This document shows positions 12,657 to 15,352 of a stretch of DNA of 15,352 nt, one piece after another (the first letter of the stretch is position 1; each line of letters opens with the position of its first letter). This DNA is from CAZFGK01 sp964518635. Lineage in GTDB: Bacteria > Zixibacteria > MSB-5A5 > GN15 > FEB-12. The translations under genes and the position numbers were made by a program. The notes beneath the pieces are model-generated. The model was given only the letters and a program-made list of their open reading frames with translations, made no database searches and had not been told where the DNA came from. Location: assembly GCA_964518635.1 (NCBI GenBank), contig CAZFGK010000042.1:1-15352 (forward strand), given 5' to 3'.

Positions 12657-14078
12657 TTATGGCGAGGTCAGACGATAGACTCGATAGTTGACCTGCTCAT
12701 AGGCGAAATGCTCAACTTCATGATACATCTCACGGAAGGTCGAGTCGCTCGTAAAGGCGTTTCGCTCGTAGCCATCAGCAATAACCGCCCACTGCGGCCG
12801 AAGATCAAACAATAATCGTCCATGATCACCGGATTCATTGTAGCGGCGCGCGACGGGAGAAACGAGTCCATCACGATCCAGAATTCGTGCTCTACTCAGA
12901 TAGCCCATATAGCCGATATCTTCAGCTGCAACGATTTCATCTTTGCCGACCTGAACCGAGAGATATTCACCGATTGCTCGGTGGACATGCTCAAAGACAA
13001 TCTGATGTTCACGCCAGTAGTTCCATGACTTGTACAGCATCGGGAGTGACAAGAGTGCGCAGGCAATCACCACGAGTGCGGGACGGGCATACAAGGCGGT
13101 TCGAGAGATCGATAATGTTTGCACGAAGGACATCCCTCCGGCAACGAGCAAAAGAAAGAGCCACGGATATAACGGGGCGAGATACCAGAAGAATATCCTC
13201 GGCGTGAAAAAGAGATAGAGGGCGATAACTGCAATCAGCCAGACTGATTCCATTTCCCCTTTTCGTTGCGTGCGCCAGAGCCAACGATAGCCGATGAATG
13301 CGACAGCGATCAGTATGATCGCGCCGAGCATCGCGACCGGATGAACGCTGCCGATTAACTGTCCGATACGATCACGCATCGGAGTTTCGAGTTCACCGAC
13401 ATAGAGTGAGAGTTTCCCTGCGACGGAGTTCGGAAACGGTGAACCAAAGGTAAGAGTCGCATACGCAACCCAAAGGAAAACCGGAGTCGATGCAACGAGT
13501 GCGGCTTTCCATTTCTCTTCGTGGCCTCGAATGATGAGTGAGAGCAAGAGGATACCGAGAAGAAATCCACCTTCCGGGCGAGTCAGTGCGGCAAGTGCGG
13601 CGCAGCCGGAAGCATAGACCATTCGGTTTTTTGCAAACCAATAGGCACTCAGTACCAAGAAGAGAGTAAAGAGTGCAGTCTCCATTCCGGAGCTATCGGC
13701 GAGAATTGATCGTGGCCAGATACAATATAATGCCGCCGGAACAATCGCCCATTCGGCGAGGCGAAGTTGCAATGCGTAGCGATACAAGACGGCAGCGGTC
13801 AATCCACACGCTACTAATGCAATGCAAAATGACGTAATCGGAATCGACAGACCGACTGCTCGTGCAATCGAGAGAACGATGGTATAGAGTGGAGTCGTCG
13901 TACCGAGAACTGATTCACCGGCATTGTAGACGAAGCCGATTCCGCTTCCGAGATTTTCTGCGTAGCGATACGTAATAAACGCGTCATCGGCGATGAATTG
14001 AGTGAAAAGCATGAATCCCAACCGCATGACAATGGCAGTGAGAGCAAGAAGAAACGCGGTTCTTTCGGTCGAGGTCAT
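12657..14078 (-). CDS. GT-C family membrane glycosyltransferase
   Basis: This 473-residue protein has about ten to eleven hydrophobic helices and a soluble C-terminal part from about residue 370. After the first helix comes ADDAFITYRYAENLGSG (D31, D32), then GFVYNAGESVLGTTTPLY. The acidic pair after TM1 in the first external loop and the downstream G.TTPLY are typical of GT-C enzymes that use polyprenyl-phosphate sugars (GT39/ArnT and mycobacterial arabinosyltransferase relatives). ALTRPEGG and FGSPFPNSVAGK are also common in this group. No good SD is visible. It lies 26 nt after the CPxCG gene and before the epimerase. The donor and acceptor are unknown. Confidence 0.82.
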   Translation of the reverse strand: MTSTERTAFLLALTAIVMRLGFMLFTQFIADDAFITYRYAENLGSGIGFVYNAGESVLGTTTPLYTIVLSIARAVGLSIPITSFCIALVACGLTAAVLYRYALQLRLAEWAIVPAALYCIWPRSILADSSGMETALFTLFLVLSAYWFAKNRMVYASGCAALAALTRPEGGFLLGILLLSLIIRGHEEKWKAALVASTPVFLWVAYATLTFGSPFPNSVAGKLSLYVGELETPMRDRIGQLIGSVHPVAMLGAIILIAVAFIGYRWLWRTQRKGEMESVWLIAVIALYLFFTPRIFFWYLAPLYPWLFLLLVAGGMSFVQTLSISRTALYARPALVVIACALLSLPMLYKSWNYWREHQIVFEHVHRAIGEYLSVQVGKDEIVAAEDIGYMGYLSRARILDRDGLVSPVARRYNESGDHGRLLFDLRPQWAVIADGYERNAFTSDSTFREMYHEVEHFAYEQVNYRVYRLTSP

Positions 14079-14104
14079 GAGCGTGATACAGGAGTGCTCT
14101 TCAC

Positions 14105-14311
14105 TCAGCCGATATCTTCCTGATAGCTGCTGATCTCCGCTCGTCCGGTGCGTGGATTGATTTTCACCGTGATCACATTTGGACGACAGCAGACCTCGCA
14201 GTCCTGAATGATCTCCTGTTCCTCCCCTTCCTGCGGATCGACTTGTAAGTCATTCGGTTCGAAACAGCAGGCACAACTGAAAGTGAGTCCGATCGGTTCA
14301 CGAAAATTCAT
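14105..14311 (-). CDS. Small CPxCG-type cysteine-rich (putative zinc ribbon) protein
   Basis: This 68-residue protein starts at ATG 14311 (MNFREPIG). The frame is open upstream but crosses the RRM terminator. Two cysteine pairs are seen: FSCACCFEPN near the N-terminus and DCEVCCRPNVITV in the middle, linked by VDPQEGEEQEIIQDC. This is the layout of the CPxCG family, where the first pair is normally CPYCG, the second CPVCCRP, and an acidic segment joins them. Here the first motif has degenerated to CACCF and the second lacks its Pro. Probably binds zinc; its role is unknown. No SD is visible. The glycosyltransferase follows after 26 nt. Confidence 0.72.
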   Translation of the reverse strand: MNFREPIGLTFSCACCFEPNDLQVDPQEGEEQEIIQDCEVCCRPNVITVKINPRTGRAEISSYQEDIG

Positions 14312-14340
14312 TTGAGGGAATGTAATGACAGGAGGGGGGT

Positions 14341-14374
14341 AAAGAAAACGGAGAGCATTGCTGCTCTCCGTTTG
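14341..14374 (-). terminator. Rho-independent terminator of the RRM gene
   Basis: On the minus strand ACGGAGAGCA, a 4-nt loop (GCAA), TGCTCTCCGT, then TTTCTTT: a perfect 10-bp stem with a U tract. It begins about 25 nt after the RRM stop. Confidence 0.92.
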
Positions 14375-14397
14375 GCATTTCAAGAGGATTGGCTGGA

Positions 14398-14799
14398 TTA
14401 GCCGCGGTTGCCACCGTAGTTGCCACCACCGCCGCCGCCACGGTTTCCACCGCCGCCGCCGTAGCCACCACCACCGCCGCGGTTTCCACCGCCGCCGCCG
14501 TAGCCACCACCGCCGCCGCGACGTTCACCGCCGCCGCCACCGCCACGCGGGCCATCGGTGCGCTGCATCGCTTCGTTCACACGAAGACGACGGCCACGCA
14601 ATTCGGCACCGTTCAGTTCAGCCATCGCGGTCTTTCCGGCTTCGCCTTCCATCATTTCAACGAACGCAAACCCGCGTGATTCGCCAGTTTCGCGATCCTT
14701 GACGATCGAGACTTTTTTGACTTCGCCATACTGGCCGAAGGCATTCTTGAGTTCCTCTTCGGTGACCTGATAGGAAAGGTTGCCGACGTAGAGATTCAT
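14398..14799 (-). CDS. RRM RNA-binding protein with RGG/glycine-rich tail
   Basis: The protein is 133 residues from the ATG at 14799, with GGGAGGT 4-5 nt before it; the in-frame TTG at 14811 overlaps the SD and is not used. One RNA-recognition motif covers residues 1-78, with RNP2 LYVGNL (3-8) and RNP1 RGFAFVEM (42-49), including the two RNA-stacking Phe. Residues 85-133 are almost only Gly with Arg, Tyr and Asn (GGGGGYGGGGGNR repeats). Bacterial single-RRM proteins of this shape resemble cyanobacterial Rbp cold-inducible proteins and bind RNA as chaperones. The gene is alone, with its own promoter at 14969-14997, a long leader and a strong terminator. A 39-bp tandem DNA repeat (14441-14518) encodes part of the tail. 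Confidence 0.94.
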   Translation of the reverse strand: MNLYVGNLSYQVTEEELKNAFGQYGEVKKVSIVKDRETGESRGFAFVEMMEGEAGKTAMAELNGAELRGRRLRVNEAMQRTDGPRGGGGGGERRGGGGGYGGGGGNRGGGGGYGGGGGNRGGGGGGNYGGNRG

Positions 14800-14968
14800 G
14801 AGACCTCCCAAAAAGGGATAGGGGATTGGTTAGCCAGCACCAATACCATCAGCGCATCGCGAGTTTCAGGCATACACTCTGTGGTGAATGGAATCACGGG
14901 AAGAGGGTCAGACAGCTGGAACGAACACTTGCAACATTATGGATCCGGACTGGAGTTTCGACATAGAC

Positions 14969-14997
14969 AGTATACTTATCGGCAGCAGAGTTGTCAA
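14969..14997 (-). promoter_or_regulatory. Strong sigma70-type promoter of the RRM gene
   Basis: On the minus strand TTGACA (14992-14997), exactly 17 nt, then TATACT (14969-14974): 11 of 12 consensus bases. Transcription would start near 14962, giving a leader of about 160 nt. The DNA from 14998 to 15192 shows no convincing gene; a TTGTGTCACAA palindrome lies near 15133. Confidence 0.8.
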
Positions 14998-15192
14998 CAT
15001 TTAGGGGAGCAATTTGGAGCAAGATCGGACAAGAGGAGTTCAATGTGTTCTCAGCTCTTTGAGCTACAAGTCCGACACAAGTCCGTCCCGTAGAGCTAAC
15101 GTACTCACACAATGCGACTTATAGAGAGGATTGTGTCACAAATTAACGCTCTCCGTGCCCCAGCTTCCGGGTGGGTCTTTTTCGTGGAAAAT

Positions 15193-15222
15193 GTCGGCAC
15201 CGAAGACGGAGCCGACCTCCAG
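15193..15222 (+). repeat. REP hairpin copy 4
   Basis: It has the same 18-nt core GGCACCGAAGACGGAGCC with outer T-A pair (GTCGGC...GCCGAC) and the tail CTCCAG, about 4 kb from the RAYT. Confidence 0.8.
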
Positions 15223-15256
15223 ATGGGTGAACCACACTGTTATTGCGGGTGAGTTC

Positions 15257-15290
15257 TTTTCTTCGGTGCCCCAGGGCTTGCCCTGGGTTT
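15257..15290 (+). repeat. Dispersed repeat with CCCAGGG hairpin, inverted partner of 97-130
   Basis: CTTCGGTGCC is followed by CCCAGGG-CTTG-CCCTGGG (15270-15287, perfect 7-bp stem) and TTT. It matches the reverse complement of 97-130 closely. Confidence 0.55.
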
Positions 15291-15298
15291 AGTTCACG

Positions 15299-15348
15299 GT
15301 ACAGACCGGCGACATGGTATACAGAATAGACCGGCGAGATAGGTAACA
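15299..15348 (-). repeat. Tandem 25-nt repeat resembling an IS terminal array
   Basis: Minus-strand units at 15324-15348 and 15299-15323 begin TGTTACC and TGTATACC and both contain TCGCCGGTCT. They resemble the left-edge array (TGTAAC..ATCTC) but in inverse orientation. Likely the end of an IS481/IS3-like element extending to the right; no transposase is in view. Confidence 0.45.
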
Positions 15349-15352
15349 GGTA

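Noticed and set aside
14298..14555. Ala/Val-rich open frame on the minus strand
   Set aside because: It is the out-of-frame reading of the glycine-rich RRM tail and crosses the terminator.
14881..15112. Two frames of about 70 codons, one on each strand
   Set aside because: They cover the promoter and leader of the RRM gene, have no SD and no recognisable protein features.
15151..15185. Possible terminator near GTGCCCCAGCTTCCGGGTGGGTCTTTTT
   Set aside because: The stem is short and imperfect and there is no upstream plus-strand gene to terminate.

Overview
The window reads as chromosomal DNA of a Gram-negative bacterium of roughly 50% GC that uses Shine-Dalgarno starts. It encodes an outer-membrane porin, a periplasmic phosphate-binding protein, a tRNA-Glu and a glycine-tailed RNA-binding protein. 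The mix of genes and the many short dispersed palindromic repeats would fit an uncultured FCB-like phylum (Zixibacteria is one guess). That placement is inference and cannot be settled from this sequence. Both ends finish in related, inward-facing repeat arrays that look like insertion-sequence termini, so the piece may be a contig broken at repeats.

Left part (1-3.3 kb, + strand): after repeat-rich DNA, a probable Rex-type redox operator precedes a compact three-gene operon. The genes encode a membrane-anchored H-protein-like (lipoyl-fold) protein without the lipoyl lysine, a HybA-like 4x[4Fe-4S] ferredoxin, and a HybB/NrfD-like quinone-reactive membrane subunit. No hydrogenase catalytic subunit is present. 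The operon ends in a strong terminator. This orphan electron-transfer module is the most unusual gene set here.

Next (3.5-5.8 kb, + strand) comes a phosphate-acquisition pair, an O/P-type porin and PstS, behind three 11/12-nt direct repeats that look like a Pho box. Convergent to it (5.85-8.0 kb, - strand) lie a tyrosine phenol-lyase, identified by its substrate-specificity residues, and a small exported protein. A tRNA-Glu (- strand) and a human-ALDH4A1-type P5C dehydrogenase (+ strand) are divergent, each with a readable sigma70-type promoter. A small AT-richer single-TM protein follows the dehydrogenase.

From 10.6 to 11.65 kb there is a repeat nest around a complete RAYT/TnpA-REP (Y1 HUH) transposase. 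It is flanked by inverted copies of a 30-nt REP hairpin; two more copies occur in the window, and an outer stem pair covaries among the copies. The right part (- strand, 11.65-14.8 kb) runs RRM RNA-binding protein, terminator, CPxCG-type small zinc protein, GT-C membrane glycosyltransferase and NAD-dependent sugar epimerase. The last three are probably co-transcribed and involved in cell-surface glycan synthesis. The RRM gene has a near-consensus promoter and a leader of about 160 nt, reminiscent of cold-shock genes.
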